From contig JAVHJL010000003.1 in assembly GCA_036971715.1 (NCBI GenBank), positions 2,418,001-2,482,000 on the forward strand: a stretch of DNA of 64,000 bases. The letters are read 5' to 3'. The notes below the pieces were generated by a model. That model saw only the letters and a program-made list of their open reading frames with translations, made no database searches and was not told the origin of the DNA. This document shows, piece after piece, positions 1 through 11,358 of the stretch. How positions within the stretch are numbered: position 1 is the stretch's first letter; each line of letters starts with the position of its first letter. Origin of the DNA: Arthrobotrys musiformis (Eukaryota > Ascomycota > Orbiliomycetes > Orbiliales > Orbiliaceae). A program made the translations under genes and the position numbers.

Positions 1-1
1 C

Positions 2-454
2 GTCGTCGGACCGTTTGGGAGTGACTTCATACGGAAGGCTCAATCGAGGGGCAGGGAGGTCTATGTCTGGACCCTTAATGACACCACTCTAATGAAGTAA
101 GATTTCTTATAACTTGAGTGCCAATTCGCATATGGATTGTGTACATTTAGACTAATGCGTATGTGCGCCAACCATAGATGGGCGATATCCTTAGGCGTTG
201 ACGGTATTGTAACCGATGAAACCAAGAAACTGATGAAGTAGGTTGCCTGATTTGATTCTGTCTTCCTCTATTTTTTGTCCTTTTCTTTTACCGCGGTCAT
301 CTAACTTGGACATAGCATCCCGCATAGTATGGCCGAGGATATACAAAGCTTTGTACGATGGTTTATTACAGTTGTCTGCTTTGTCTGGTGGCCGGCACTT
401 ATCCTACCTCTATACTCCGCTATTTTCAAACCTAAGTTCCGAATCAGCGCATAA
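2..454 (+). CDS. Glycerophosphodiester phosphodiesterase family protein, C-terminal part (5' truncated by window edge)
   Basis: Three exons can be joined: 2-96, 178-237 and 316-454; all phases fit and the last codon is TAA. The protein end reads through the C-terminal strand of a GDPD TIM barrel (VYVWTLND, then WAISLGVDGIVTD), the part that closes the barrel in this family. The third exon adds a hydrophobic helix (about WFITVVCFVWWPALILP), so the product probably ends in a membrane anchor, as in yeast Pgc1-like phosphatidylglycerol phospholipases. The reaction known for the family is cleavage of a glycerol-phosphodiester bond. If the GT at 238 were not used, the frame would stop at 241, just after the barrel; the spliced form looks better because the new exon is open and encodes a sensible anchor. 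The catalytic N-terminal half lies outside the window, so substrate cannot be judged. Confidence 0.72.
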
Positions 455-1153
455 AATGGTAAATAAGAGGAAGGAAATGTTTTTGCATTTGGTCAATTTT
501 TGGGATTGGGGCTTTCCAACAAGAAAGAAGTTTTTGTCGTTTGGTTGAATACGCATGGCGTTTCTGGAGCTTTTGGTAGCATTTTTTTTCTTGGTTAAAG
601 CGAGAGATCCCCAGCGCTATCCTTAATATTTAGTACACATTGGGGTACCCCAACCTGGCTTAGGTGAAGGCAAGGTGGGGAGGATTTTGGCGATGCAGAC
701 AGAATTGCTAGATCGATCCTTTCTGCACAAAAATACATAAAGGTAAAACCTGCGCCGAGAGCACAAGCTTGCTAGTTTTGAGACTGATAAATATAATAGA
801 AATTAACAATAAATAAAACAAAACAAAACGTCCCAGCCATGAGAATTTTTATGAAACCGTTATATGTGTATATCTGGTTATCTGCTCCCTATGAAATATT
901 AGAAAAGCAAGAAACCACTGTCTTGTAAACCTGACTGCCGGGGAAACCATACAAACTACTTAAGTAGCTTGTTGTAGTTTGGACATTCAGCGTGTTGGGC
1001 ATCAATTCTATAGCCACCACTTGTTGACCTTTGTAACCTCCAACCTCCACTCCACACACCAGCATCACAGCGTATCTCTAGCCATTCTGCAATAACCACG
1101 TGGCTTCTCGCACACCCAAAAGGCCCCGTATATCAGAAAGAGAGCCACCAATA
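455..1153. other. Intergenic, no gene seen
   Basis: This stretch holds the 3' flank of the phosphodiesterase gene and the promoter and 5' leader of the translin gene. It has AT-rich patches (about 780-830) but no convincing open frame or RNA gene. Confidence 0.6.
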
Positions 1154-2549
1154 ATGGCGGACCTAAACAGCCTAGCTGTAGACGGCATGATCGATCCTGA
1201 GATTTTCAAACAGGTTCAAAACGACATAGACGAGGATATCAAAGTGAGAGATGTACGTTTACAAAAAACAAAGCACCCCCGAACAAAAAAACGAGACAAT
1301 TTTTTTTAACAAAAAAAAAAAAACCCTTCTTCGGGTTAAACTAATCGTTCATCACGGGGTAGGAGATTAGAGGACTGTTGAAGTCGTTGGACAAGCACGG
1401 TGTGTATGATTGCAACCTGCTAGTGTGGTGCCAGATGGCTGATAATATATGGCTTTAATGTGGCAGATCGTTCAATCCAATCCGTCTTATCTAGGGTCCA
1501 TGCTGTCCCTCATTCTTCACGTGAGGGTTTCTTCTTCTTCTTCTTTTTTTTTCTCTCCCTCTCTCTCAATTCATATCGCCGGATTCCCTGTTGGCTGACT
1601 CTTTTTGGTTTAAAAATCAATAAAAAATACAGTGACAGCTCTGCTTGCTAGTGCACAGCCTTTCTTCGAGCAACAGAGGGAGATATTAAAGGAACTTGAT
1701 GCAGTTGCGTCGAAGTACCCTTACTACAAGTCTGTTACACTTCGTTCTCACCAGCGATCCCTTTCCTAAAATAAAAATAAAAAGGAGTGCCTCTGACTCA
1801 TTCGATGGCTCTCGCAGGTACAATGGGCTCTGGACAAGAGAGATACAGGCTGCAGTAAGTTGCATTTCCTGGAATCATGAAAAACCGCTGGATGATCGTT
1901 TGGTTTTACTGAAAATATATTTCCTAAGTCGTACGGGATCGTACTAGCCGGGTGGCTCGGGGCATTTACACTGGAGGGCGAAGAGCGGAAAGAGGGGCAT
2001 TTGATGACCATCAAGGAAGTCGGGGAGAAACTCGGAAGTATGCTCCCCTTAATGCTTTTTTTTCTTCGTTTTCTATCGAAGACAAAGGCTAATCTTTAGA
2101 CAGTTCCAGTGAATGTCAAGGAATCTGATGTCTTCCATCTCACTCTTGAAGAGTACCTGCACTCCCTGATTACTATGATCGAGGAATTGGTATCACGCAT
2201 TTGAAATCTCTATAAATAACAACGTTGGAACGGGGTCGTACTAATAACTGATTATCCTTCAGACTCGGCTTGCAGTCAACTCTGTGACATTAAGTGACTA
2301 TCAGCGACCGATGCTCATCAGCAGATTTGTTAAAGACCTTCACGCTGGGTTCCAACTACTCAATCTCAAAAATGACACCCTGAGGCGGAGGAGTGACGGT
2401 ATCAAATATAATGTATGATCGATCTATTTTGCTAAAAATATTCCTTTTTTTTTGACAGCTAACAATTCTTCTCCCCGTAGGTCAAGAAAATTGAAGACAT
2501 TGTCTACGACCTTGCATTGCGCAAACTAGTCAACCAGGCGGATAACTAG
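1154..2549 (+). CDS. Translin
   Basis: Nine exons join in phase: 1154-1252, 1363-1399, 1467-1520, 1633-1729, 1818-1854, 1929-2037, 2104-2189, 2263-2412 and 2481-2549, giving 245 residues, close to the usual translin length of about 230. Family landmarks are MIDPEIFKQVQNDID near the start, LSRVHAVP, LASAQPFFEQQREILKELD, GIVLAGWLG, TIKEVGEKLG, VFHLTLEEYLHSL, SDYQRPMLISRFVKDLHAGF and LNLKNDTLRRRSDGIKYNVK. Translin is an all-helical single-stranded nucleic-acid binding protein that assembles into octamers, alone or with TRAX. The start is the ATG at 1154; an open frame continues upstream to about 1100 but has no ATG. The gene is unusually intron-rich for a fungus. No TRAX gene is present in the window. 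Confidence 0.9.
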
Positions 2550-2880
2550 GTTGCACGCCGGCAAGAGCTTCCGAGAGTATCGAGGATGGAACGGTTTTTT
2601 TGTGTAGTAAAATAAATAAATAAAATATATTGAACTCCAAAGTTATTTCTGCAGACTATTCATATGCCTCTTTTCTTCAAGTGCTTGTTAGCCGGTGTAT
2701 TAAAATGGCGACTAGTGTGGCGGCCTAGTGGGGTTGATACATATTGTTGGGTTTTAGTGACTTGACAAGCACTTGGCCAAGTCCCGCCTTGTTCCTATCT
2801 CGCGAACTGATCCTCCCAATTGCACATCACCACCAATACCTCTCTATGTTCAATTGCGACCCGTTATAGCGCCATACGAC
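2550..2880. other. Intergenic, promoter of Gpi11
   Basis: AT-rich 3' flank of translin (TAAATAAATAAAATA at about 2612) followed by the promoter of the next gene. Nothing else is seen. Confidence 0.5.
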
Positions 2881-3753
2881 ATGGCCAGCATGGCAGACCG
2901 AAGTGGAATTGCAGAAAACATCCGACATGCCCATCCAATAGTTCTCCTCGGGGCTCTGTACGCCACGTTCACATCCTTAGTCAACGACCCTCCAACCCTT
3001 CTCCTGCAGCTTTTGCCGGTTACGATTGGAATTCAAATAATACACGCGTCTACGTGTCTCGGTAACAGCGGCGGCAGCAAAGTGGCAACTGCGTCTGGAA
3101 ACAAGAAGAAGGCTAAATCTGCTTCGAAGGCAAAATCGGAGGATATGGGTTCGAACGTTCTGGTATTATCCCGACCTTGAAACGATTATCCCATCTGAAT
3201 TGAACGCAACTGACTAGTGGGATTGAACGTTTTTTCCTTTGTTTGTATAGGCGGCGTTCTTCTCTCTCTTTTTGGCTCTATTGATCGGTACACCGGCGGC
3301 ATTTATCGTAATAGTTCTACTTGGTGCTCCGATAACGGCAGATCTTTCACATACTGTGCTCTGTGCCGCGCACCTGAGTGTCCTAGCCGGACTCCCCTTG
3401 GTTTATTCGTATTATGTCCAAGGGTTGAAATGGAGGGATATTGTCTCGTTGAACCTGCCGATGGATGAGGTCTACGGAGGCGCACTAGGGGCATGTCTCG
3501 GGGCGTGGCTTGGAGCTGTTCCAATACCTTTGGATTGGTGAGAAAACAGCCCTTGTTTTAATTTCTCCATCGCTCCCGGCGTTTCCCTACTTACAAATAC
3601 GAGAGGTGGGTTCTAATGGATGACTTTTTAACATATAGGGATCGCGACTGGCAAAGATGGCCGGTGACGATAGTTGTGGGGATATATGCTGGTTATGCGG
3701 TTGGTCGCCTGGGTGGGCTGGCATTGATTGGCAAGGTTGCGCGATTCAATTGA
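2881..3753 (+). CDS. GPI11: GPI-anchor biosynthesis protein Gpi11 / PIG-F
   Basis: Exons 2881-3162, 3251-3537 and 3639-3753 give 227 residues. The PIG-F signature lies in the second half: VYSYYVQGLKW, DEVYGGALGACLGAWLGAVPIPLDWDR (split by an intron in the DW), then WQRWPVTIVVGIYAGYAVGR. Several hydrophobic segments indicate a polytopic ER membrane protein. Between the first two helices is a short lysine-rich loop (KKKAKSASKAK) facing, by the positive-inside rule, the cytosol. The family stabilises the ethanolamine-phosphate transferases Gpi13 and Gpi7 that act on mannose 3 and mannose 2 of the GPI precursor; it is not itself thought to be the catalytic subunit. The start chosen is the ATG at 2881; a second ATG four codons in (MASMADR) is equally possible. 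Confidence 0.9.
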
Positions 3754-4100
3754 ATTATAGAGATTTGTGAATTAAATTTGGGCAAGTCAATTGATGCCAA
3801 ATCCCCCAATTTTAATTTTTTATCTATTTTTTTTTTATATTTTTTATCTATTTTTTTAAGGAAAAAGGCGAAGTCTAGTGATCATATTTTGTGAACTCTG
3901 CCATATGTGTATACGTATGAAACGCCCAAGGTTTTGTGGCAGATATATTGCTATGATCTATTTGTGTGGCGCTTGGCGGGTTATGGTGACCAGCCTGGCC
4001 TCATTGCTTTTGTGATGAAATGGATCCAACATTGGGTTCGACATGCTACCACCTCCACCCAAACCGCTAAATCGGGCATTGTCAACAAACACCTCTCGCG
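3754..4100. other. Intergenic, T-rich 3' flank and promoter
   Basis: T-rich runs (TTTTTATCTATTTTTTTTTTATA, repeated imperfectly at about 3815-3860) follow the Gpi11 stop and may form its 3' end region. The remainder is the Erv41 promoter. Confidence 0.45.
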
Positions 4101-5541
4101 ATGGATGGCTTCTTGGATGAGAAGAAGGAGTTCGAAGGGCTCAAGTCCTTCGATGCCTTTCGTATGTAATTCTTCTTCGACTTTCCCTACATTCTCCCCT
4201 CATGTCGCAAGACCCAGTCGCTTCGCGATGCGACAATGCCGGCAGAGGAGCTTCGGCTCAAATATAATTTGAGAACAACATGAACACGAAAACAATATTT
4301 AAAAACGGGAAACAGGAGAAGCTAACTTGAAAAATAATGCTCATTCAAAATGTATAGCAAAAACCCGAGTATCATATACAACGAGATCATCGAAAGGCGG
4401 CGTTATAACACTGGTGTTCGTGGCAATCTGCGTCTGGCTGGTCTGGGGCGAATTAGGTCTCTACTTGGACGGAAAGTCGGAAGAACACTTCAGCGTTCAA
4501 GGCGGAGAAGGGAATTACATGCAAATCAACCTCGATATAATCGTGGCTATGCCATGCGACAGTCTACATGTCAACGTCCAGGATGCTGCCGGGGACCGAA
4601 TTCTTGCCGGGGACCTCTTGCACAAGGTCTCCACCGATTTTATATCCGCCGATACGCATGCATTGCCGCATAGCTTGAAGAACAAAAAGGGTTCGAGGGA
4701 AGGGGGTCCATCCTATGACGGGTCTGAGGAGGTAATCCGGAAGGCCGGCAAGAAGAAGAAGTTCAAGTTGAATCTTCCAAAGCGGCCAAAAGGGAAGAGC
4801 TGCAGGATATGGGGTTCGATGGATGTTAATCGTGTTATGGGCGATTTTCATATCACAGCGAAGGGCCACGGTTACTGGGATCCTGGCCAACATGTGGACC
4901 ACGATAGTAAGGAAGAGGACCCGTAGAATCCCCACCCTGCCATACTGTGACATTGGTACTGACTCAGTGTCTTGTTCGTTTCGCTCCATAGCCTTCAATT
5001 TTAGCCATGTTGTGAACGAACTATCGTTCGGCGAGTTCTATCCCAAGCTAATAAACCCTTTGGACGGGGTCGCCGCAGTTACAGAAGATAGTAAGTGGTT
5101 GTCGTTTTCCCGTGGACGGGCTGTTTTGCGGAACTTTTTTTTCACTGATTACCAAACCCGCTGGCCATAGAATTCTTTAGATACCAATACTTTATGTCTA
5201 TTGTTCCGACAACATATAAAGCGCACGGTCGGACTCTCCAAACAAACCAATATAGTGTTACGGAGCAAGGACGTAGCATGAACCCTCAGAGCGTTCCTGG
5301 GATATTCTTCAAGTTTGATATCGAGCCAATTATGCTTACAATCACAGATACGCATACTTCTTGGGTGTATTTGATTGTGCGTCTTGCCAATGTCATCGGC
5401 GGGGTTATGGTGGCAGGTGGTTGGTTGTATAAGATATCCGATGGCGTGCTTGGATCGTTCCTACCGTCGCGAAGACGAGGGTTACGGAATGATCACTATT
5501 TGAACGGAACTCCGATATACTACGAAGAAGTTGACGAATAG
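4101..5541 (+). CDS. ERV41: COPII vesicle cargo-receptor subunit Erv41 (ERGIC2-like)
   Basis: Exons 4101-4161, 4358-4906, 4992-5090 and 5171-5541 give 359 residues in a continuous frame. The N-terminus reads GLKSFDAFPKTRVSYTTRSS followed by a transmembrane helix (ITLVFVAICVWLVWGELGLYL); the lumenal domain follows with MQINLDIIVAMPCDSLHVNVQD, GSMDVNRVMGDFHITAKGHGY, FNFSHVVNELSFGEFYPKL and FRYQYFMSIVPTTY; a second helix is near IVRLANVIGGVMVAGGWLY. This is the ERGIC-N plus COPIIcoated_ERV layout of Erv41/Erv46, which form a complex cycling between ER and Golgi and retrieving escaped ER proteins. The MDGFLDEKKEF start and shorter lumenal part favour Erv41 over Erv46. A lysine-rich insert (KAGKKKKFKLNLPKRPKGK) in the lumenal domain is longer than I would expect. 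An antisense open frame at 4564-4998 is a shadow. Confidence 0.9.
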
Positions 5542-6431
5542 ACACGTGCCCGTGGACGGGTAGCTAGCTATTGGAAGCTAGCTATTGCATTGTTGGCTGA
5601 TGGCATGTCATTTTTCATACATGTATATACTTATTTGAACCAGGTCGTTATACGTTAGCCAGTTATTTACTATTTCCTCCGTCGCCATCTAGCTCGACCC
5701 CCTTTTTGAAAAAAGGTTCGATCAATGCAAAGATACGTAATGCCGTAAACCGGACATGACTCCGAGCTGACAAGGCTAGATGATTATGTAACAGGCCGTT
5801 TTTGGGCAAGGCCCAGTGGCTCAGCAGGATCCAACTGTGGCAATGTGGCGCGGCCAGGCCAGATCCGGCTGCAGGCCCAGCGGACGGACGGTGGTGTGCA
5901 CATGGCCTTGCTCAATGAGCCCTCCTACCCTCCTCTGAGTAACTATTCCTTGTGGCCACCGCCAGATTACAAAGCTCCGTTCCCTTCCATCCCATCCTGT
6001 CCTGTCCTGTCCTATCATATCATCCCCCCCCCTTCCTAGCTTGGCCTTCCCTCCTTCCCTCTCTCTTTCTCTCTTCCTCTCTTTCTCCCTCCTCCTCTTC
6101 CTTCTTACTCTTCTTCATTCATTCGGCCTCTCCATCTTTCCTCTCCATCTTTCGTATCGCCATAATCCAACTTACTGTAGCTTTGATTCTTTGAACTGGC
6201 CTCTTAATCGCCGCCGCAATAGCAGCAGCAGGCACAACATTCCTCTTGCCACCCGAATTCCGTCGCCTTCACAGCTGTTCTTTCCGAACTGCAAACGGCC
6301 TCAAACCAATAAATACCGTACCAGAGGACCCTCATCCAGCTGAGCTATTCTTGCTCCTCGCAACTACTCATTCTTGGCCGGGACGTTTCCGTGTTGCGCC
6401 GTACTATCAACTCTTACTTGCGCCGCCCAGG
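5542..6431. other. Intergenic with pyrimidine-rich leader
   Basis: The first part is the Erv41 3' flank. From about 6000 to 6180 the + strand is strongly pyrimidine-rich, with a short CCTGT repeat at about 5997-6013 and long CT runs, typical of promoters and leaders of highly expressed fungal genes. It belongs to the ubiquitin-fusion gene. Confidence 0.6.
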
Positions 6432-7031
6432 ATGCAGATATTCGTCAAGACCCTTACTGGCAAGAGTACGTATTCCCGGGTGTACAACGTCAAGCCAAAA
6501 TTTAGGCCAACTGACTTATCCGCTGTAAAGCCATCACTCTCGAGGTGGAGTCTTCCGACACAATAGACAACGTCAAAGCCAAAATTCAGGACAAGGAGGG
6601 CATCCCCCCAGACCAACAAAGGCTCATCTTCGCTGGGAAACAACTGGAAGACGGCCGAACCCTTTCCGATTACAACATCCAAAAAGAAAGCACACTACAT
6701 TTGGTTCTCAGGCTGCGAGGAGGCGGCAAGCCCAGATGCACCTTTGAAGGCTGCACAGCTTTCCAACAGCGGATAATCGGAGATTGCAGCTTCTGTAATG
6801 GCCACTTTTGCGGCAAGCACCGACTGCTCGAGAGCCACCATTGTCCAAATTTAGAAGACGTAGGTTTGCCCGTTTCTCCCATCCCATTTCCTTCCCAACC
6901 ACCACCTAAGGTGTCAGACGACGCTAACTCCCATCCTCACGTGACAGTGTCGCAAGCAGTCTCACGAGCGTAACGCCGAACAATTAAACTCTCAGCGTAC
7001 AGAAACCAGCCGAGTAACTAAGGTCAACTAG
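6432..7031 (+). CDS. Ubiquitin fused to an AN1-type zinc finger
   Basis: Exons 6432-6465, 6531-6859 and 6948-7031 give 148 residues. Residues 1-76 read as ubiquitin identical, as far as I can recall it, to the standard fungal sequence and end in LRLRGG. They are followed directly by GKPRCTFEGC and an AN1 finger with C-x4-C, then C-x2-C-x4-C-x2-H-x5-H-x-C (GDCSFCNGHFCGKHRLLESHHC), and a short polar tail of about 30 residues. The intron after codon 11 of ubiquitin is a place where fungal ubiquitin genes often carry one. The finger probably binds a partner such as Cdc48/proteasome components, as other AN1 proteins do. Because the di-glycine is intact, a ubiquitin hydrolase could in principle release both halves, as for ribosomal ubiquitin fusions; whether this occurs is not known from the sequence. 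Confidence 0.92.
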
Positions 7032-7873
7032 CCAAACCAGCCAAACCACTCCTGGCTTCAACCCCCTTCTCCCTACCTTTTTCAAGCTAGTGGCAGCGTT
7101 TCACTACATATCCTTTTGGTTTTTGTTTTTCTGTCACCAACGATTTTGCCAGTGTTGCAGCGATTCTCGGGGTTTGGGATACTGTTTTATGCTGTTTTGT
7201 TCCTCGTGACGTTTTATTATATATATCTCTTGCAGCGAATCTTTGAATACCCTTTTCAATATAAACCAGTATGCTTGCCGCCCGTTAAGGGGGCCTTCCG
7301 TTGTTAAATTGTGGCCTTTTCTGTTGTTGGTTTTCCCGTTGTCCTTTTGCGCGAAGATTGTTCTTACGGCTTTTAGTTCCTTGGTTCGTTTGCAAGTGTC
7401 CGTTTGTTAGATCAATCCCAAGTTTCCAATCCTGTTAAAATCCAGCGTGTCGATGGTTCTGGGCGCCCTTTATTCTTGTAAAGGAAGCTCATTCCGATAA
7501 TAGGTAGACCACATACATACATACTACATGCATATGTACCCACTTGAATCCACACATGAGTCTAAAGCATTGTATCCAAGGTCCCTGCACACACCCAGGC
7601 ACTTGTGAACTTGTGATGACCACAGTATGACGTAGCTTCATACCACGATCGCAACCACCTTTCCAACCTCGCATTGGATCCACGAAGATCAGGGAAGCTT
7701 GAGATGCCGCCTGTGCATTCTGAGGATTCGAATCTTTGTGTATATAAGATGTGCGAACCCGCGACTCTTAGAAAAAGTTGAGAACTCTACATTACATAAT
7801 ATTAGAACTAAGTATCTTTTTGTTTAAAAACAAACTGAGCAGCATCTGAGTACAAAGAACCCTACATCCAAAA
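7032..7873. other. Intergenic, no gene seen
   Basis: T-rich 3' flank of the ubiquitin fusion gene, a short CATA repeat (7513-7530), and the promoter of the CsbD-like gene. No open frame here has splice signals or family resemblance. Confidence 0.5.
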
Positions 7874-8690
7874 ATGTCGGAGAATAATACCAGCCAATCT
7901 TCCAGTACGTTCTTTCTTTCCTTCCCTCTGATAAAGGATCAATAGTCGCTCGGTATTGTCGGTGGGGCTCCTGCCTAATGACGAACGTATACGCACATGT
8001 AGCTCTCGGTTCAGCCTTCCAGGGGGTTGCTGGCGCCGTCCAGCGCGGGATCGGTCAGCTCACCGGCAGCACCAAGGACATTCAGGATGGCACAGCCCGA
8101 CAAACTGATGCCGAGGAACAGAACGAACGATCTCATGCCGCTGCAAAGTGCGTAACCGTGCACCTACATTTCCACATTCCATTTTTCACCGGAGCGATGA
8201 TACGAGTTCTCATACGATTAAAACGTAACAGACTAGGACCGGTTACTGCTACAGCCGAAGGCGGCGCTCATATTGATCACGAAGACCGTCAGAAGGGGAA
8301 CTGGAATCAGACCATTGGCTCTGTAAGTATGAACTAACACCTTCCTCCATATGTATAAGACTTGAATGTAGACCAGAGTAGAGGCTTACACACATGTGAT
8401 TTCGGCCTTTATTATGACAGGGGAAGCAGTTTATAGGCGGTTTGATCGGAAACGAACCACTAAAGGCGCAAGGCCGCCGCCAATATGACGAAGGTGTTCA
8501 ACAGGAAACATCGGGCCAAGCAAGTGATTTGGTTGATGGCTACGCCGACAGAATTGGTGGGGCTATTGGAGGTATGCTGAGCAATGACAAAGAAGAGCAG
8601 GAGAGGTTTAAAAGGCAGCATGATGGTGGGAAGGCTGCTATAAGAAGTGTCGAAAAGGACCTACAGAAAAAAGCGAACGCCGACGAGTAA
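7874..8690 (+). CDS. CsbD-like stress-associated protein
   Basis: Four exons: a short first exon from ATG 7874 to about 7907, then exons beginning near 8000, 8235 and 8421, ending in TAA at 8690. The joined frame gives about 180 hydrophilic residues. Recurring CsbD-type motifs are seen: FQGVAGAVQRGIGQLTGS, DRQKGNWNQTIGSGKQFIGG, LIGNEPLKAQGRRQYDEG and DRIGGAIGGML. In bacteria CsbD is a small general stress protein; fungal homologues have been annotated as mismatched-base-pair or cruciform DNA recognition proteins, a function I cannot test here. The protein has no signal peptide or membrane helix and is rich in Gly, Gln and charged residues, so it is probably soluble and partly disordered. Three introns for so small a protein is notable. 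Confidence 0.75.
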
Positions 8691-8889
8691 TATCGCCCCA
8701 ATCTTGACTCTAACATTTTAGCTAGATAAGCAAGCAGAGTCTTTTAGCTTACTTTTTTCCATCCTCAAGTTGCCAATCTTAATCCGGTAGCACGGCGTTG
8801 TTATTATTGTTTATTCATTGTTTATATTGACCCCTGAGAATCCCGATAGAACACCGCCCTTTGAGCTTGTGCCAAAATTGCGTATAAAT

Positions 8890-10577
8890 TTAATCGTCAT
8901 GATCCTCAGTATCCGACGTCAAGTCGGTAACTTCTTTTTCGCTTTCTTCCCGCATTTCCTTCCAGGTTGCCCAACTGAGGAGAACAAATGCTGCAATGAT
9001 CAAGAGCCCGCCAACAATCGCGGCGGACGTTAATTCTCTACCAAAAAGAATGTTGTCGGTAATTGCGACGAGGAAGATGGTGAGCCTATATCAATCGAAG
9101 AGTGTTAGCATTTAGAATGAGAATGATTGGAACGAGCGCTAAAACCTACAATGCTGCGACTGAGCTTAATACCGGGCTCGTCAAACTGATCAAGATCAAG
9201 AACGACCCACTAAACACTTTACGAGAAGTCAGTGAGCTCGATCGGGAAGGGGTGGTCAAGACAAAGCTTATTCAAGTACCAGCATTTGCGAATATTGATA
9301 TAGCGAGCAACCTCGCTGTTTCACCCGTGGGTATTTCAAACGTCTCCCATCCAGTCCAGTGCAACAGCGGCAGCGGGATCCAAAGAATAAGCTATTTGCA
9401 AAATAAGCTAATGATTTGGCCATGAACCTTGTCGGATAGGTGAAGTTAGGACTTACCAAAGTAAACGCCCCTATACATGCGCAGACGGTGTTTGAAAAAA
9501 TAACAGATCTCCCCGAGCTTGTACCACTTGGGGGGCAAAGCAACTTTTTATATAGAACTTCATAAAGTCCGTAGAGGACACTGCCTATCCCTATGAGCAT
9601 ATTGCCTCCCAGCCTTGTGCTCGCGGCACCATCTTGTTCTTTGTCGCCTGTATTGTCACCGTATGCAACCACAAGCACACCAACCACAGCAATCATGACA
9701 CTGATTATCTTATTTGCTTGCGGCCTTTCCCGCAGTAGTGGAACTGAAAAAGCATAAGCGAAAAATGCACTACAGTTGTAAATTGCAGTTAGGTCAGACG
9801 GTGTCGTCAAGTTTCTATATTTACACCAAGGCCGTTAGTGAAGTCATCCAGCTACAGAGAGGGCCGGTGTGTCAGCTTAAACCATACACAGCGATGTACC
9901 AAGTCGACCCGGCAATCGTTAAAGCAGTAGTTACTAGAGCAATGCATCTTAGCAAGTAGTGGAATGGATTTGCTATATCTTGTTGGCGACTGCTCCGGTC
10001 CGCTTGCAATATCATGTCTATTGTAGACCGAATCAGAGATAAATGGGACCGGAGAAGGTTCTTGAACGGTATTTGCCGTTTTCGAATCCGGAGAACGAGA
10101 AGTTGTGCCGGCCAGAGAAACGCCCAGGAGCCATGTGTGAGATACCTAATTAGAACAGCAACGGTCACGGTTTAGTTAGCAGCAACTCTAGAAGGATATC
10201 AGGTGTATTTTTTTTTTTTTGCTTGCATCATGCAGTATGCTTTATTCCATCCCAGGTCCTTTTGGATATACTGAGCAGTCTCTGTTTGGAGAACGAAAGA
10301 GCCTAATGAGAGCACAAGCATGAGTGCTGCTAAAGCGTAACGGTTGCGGTTGTTTTTTCTATTTCGGCCAAGTGCGCGATCAGTTTCAGTAAAATGGTGA
10401 GATTTATGTCCAGAATTATGGTTGTTCTTACACGGTCACGGGCGACCGTGATCGAAACTCTGCCCTTCGTCGAGAGTTCCCTTCATCGTCAACACTTGCG
10501 CTTCGACCTCTCTCAGCATCTAGCAGAGGCTCCGATGACCGACCCCCGTCGTGTCCGGGAGAGGGAAGTCTTGACAT
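8890..10577 (-). CDS. Drug/metabolite-transporter superfamily protein (SLC35F / YML018C-THI74-like)
   Basis: The gene runs from ATG 10577 to TAA 8890-8892. The N-terminus is a Ser/Arg-rich cytosolic tail (MSRLPSPGHDGGRS, then SRSPVTVKNNRNRYALA) before the first helix. Landmarks in order: LAALMLVLSLGSFVLQTETAQY, LTHGSWAFLWPAQLLVLRI, ALTIAGSTWYIAVNLTTPSD (across an intron), LTAIYNCSAFFAYAFSVPLL, NMLIGIGSVLYGLYEVLYKK, LPLLHWTGWETFEIPTGE, VFSGSFLILISLTSPVLSSV and a final helix AAIVGGLLIIAAFVLLSW. This is the ten-helix EamA/DUF914 layout of vacuolar membrane proteins such as YML018C. The family carries small organic solutes; the substrate is unknown. The tail after the last helix is acidic (EEVTDLTSDTEDHDD-like). 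Acceptors at about 9390 and 9800 were picked by phase and family resemblance. Confidence 0.82.
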
Positions 10578-11358
10578 TCTTTAGAAACGAACGGGGCTGC
10601 CTAGAACAGGGTATATATCTTGGAACGTATACGTATATGTCGAGTTTAAGAATACGTGGGTTCCGCAGTTTTCCTCGGGGTCCCCTGAATGCCGACAGAC
10701 TCAAATAGCTAACCCGGCACCTGGCTGCAACGCGAAACGAGGGTCGTACCAAAAGGGAATCTGGATCTTGCGAGCGGAGTCCTCGGGGCTGGCCGCGCCA
10801 TAGAGAAGGCAACTTGATGAGTTGGTATGGTATCGAAGTCTTTGAGGTGCTGAGGATTCGGTCCCGACATTAAGTTGCTTGCCCAGAAGCAGGTTCTTTT
10901 CAACAACTTAGGCTTACGTAGAGGTAGTTTAAGCTAGGGGAAACCGGCGAGCCAGCCAAGACAAACCCCGACCGCCTAGTTCATAAAGTACCTACTTAAG
11001 TACTTACTTAATATTGTGCATACTTGCGCTTGAGTATGCATACCTAATGCAAGGTAAGGTACATGCACCCATGGAAAAGCCCGGTTCGATTTCATTATAA
11101 AATATCAATGAAAACTGGAGCTACCTTATAGGTAAGTTGTGTCGTATGATAATAGTACTCCTACAAGAGCTCGATTGAACAATACATGTACATACATACA
11201 TTAATAACAACAGTAATATACATAGTGCGTGCTTCGCATAGCCGCGGTATCTACATGTACATACACCGACGCATCGGCATCGAAATTGAAATGAAAAGAA
11301 TACCACCCTTGGGTACTCTGCTGCGCCGCCAGCCAGCTGTTGGGATTTCGGATATCCG
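10578..11358. other. Intergenic with TTAAGTAC-type repeats
   Basis: Between the transporter promoter and the Ste2 3' end. At about 10985-11060 it holds a degenerate run built from ACCTACTTAAGTACTTACTT and ATGCATACC units, one of many such runs in this window. No gene is seen. Confidence 0.5.

Noticed and set aside
4564..4998. 144-codon antisense frame in Erv41
   Set aside because: It is the reverse shadow of well-supported Erv41 exons.
7690..7760. Possible tRNA because of a GGATTCGAATC stretch
   Set aside because: No acceptor stem, D arm or anticodon arm can be formed around it.
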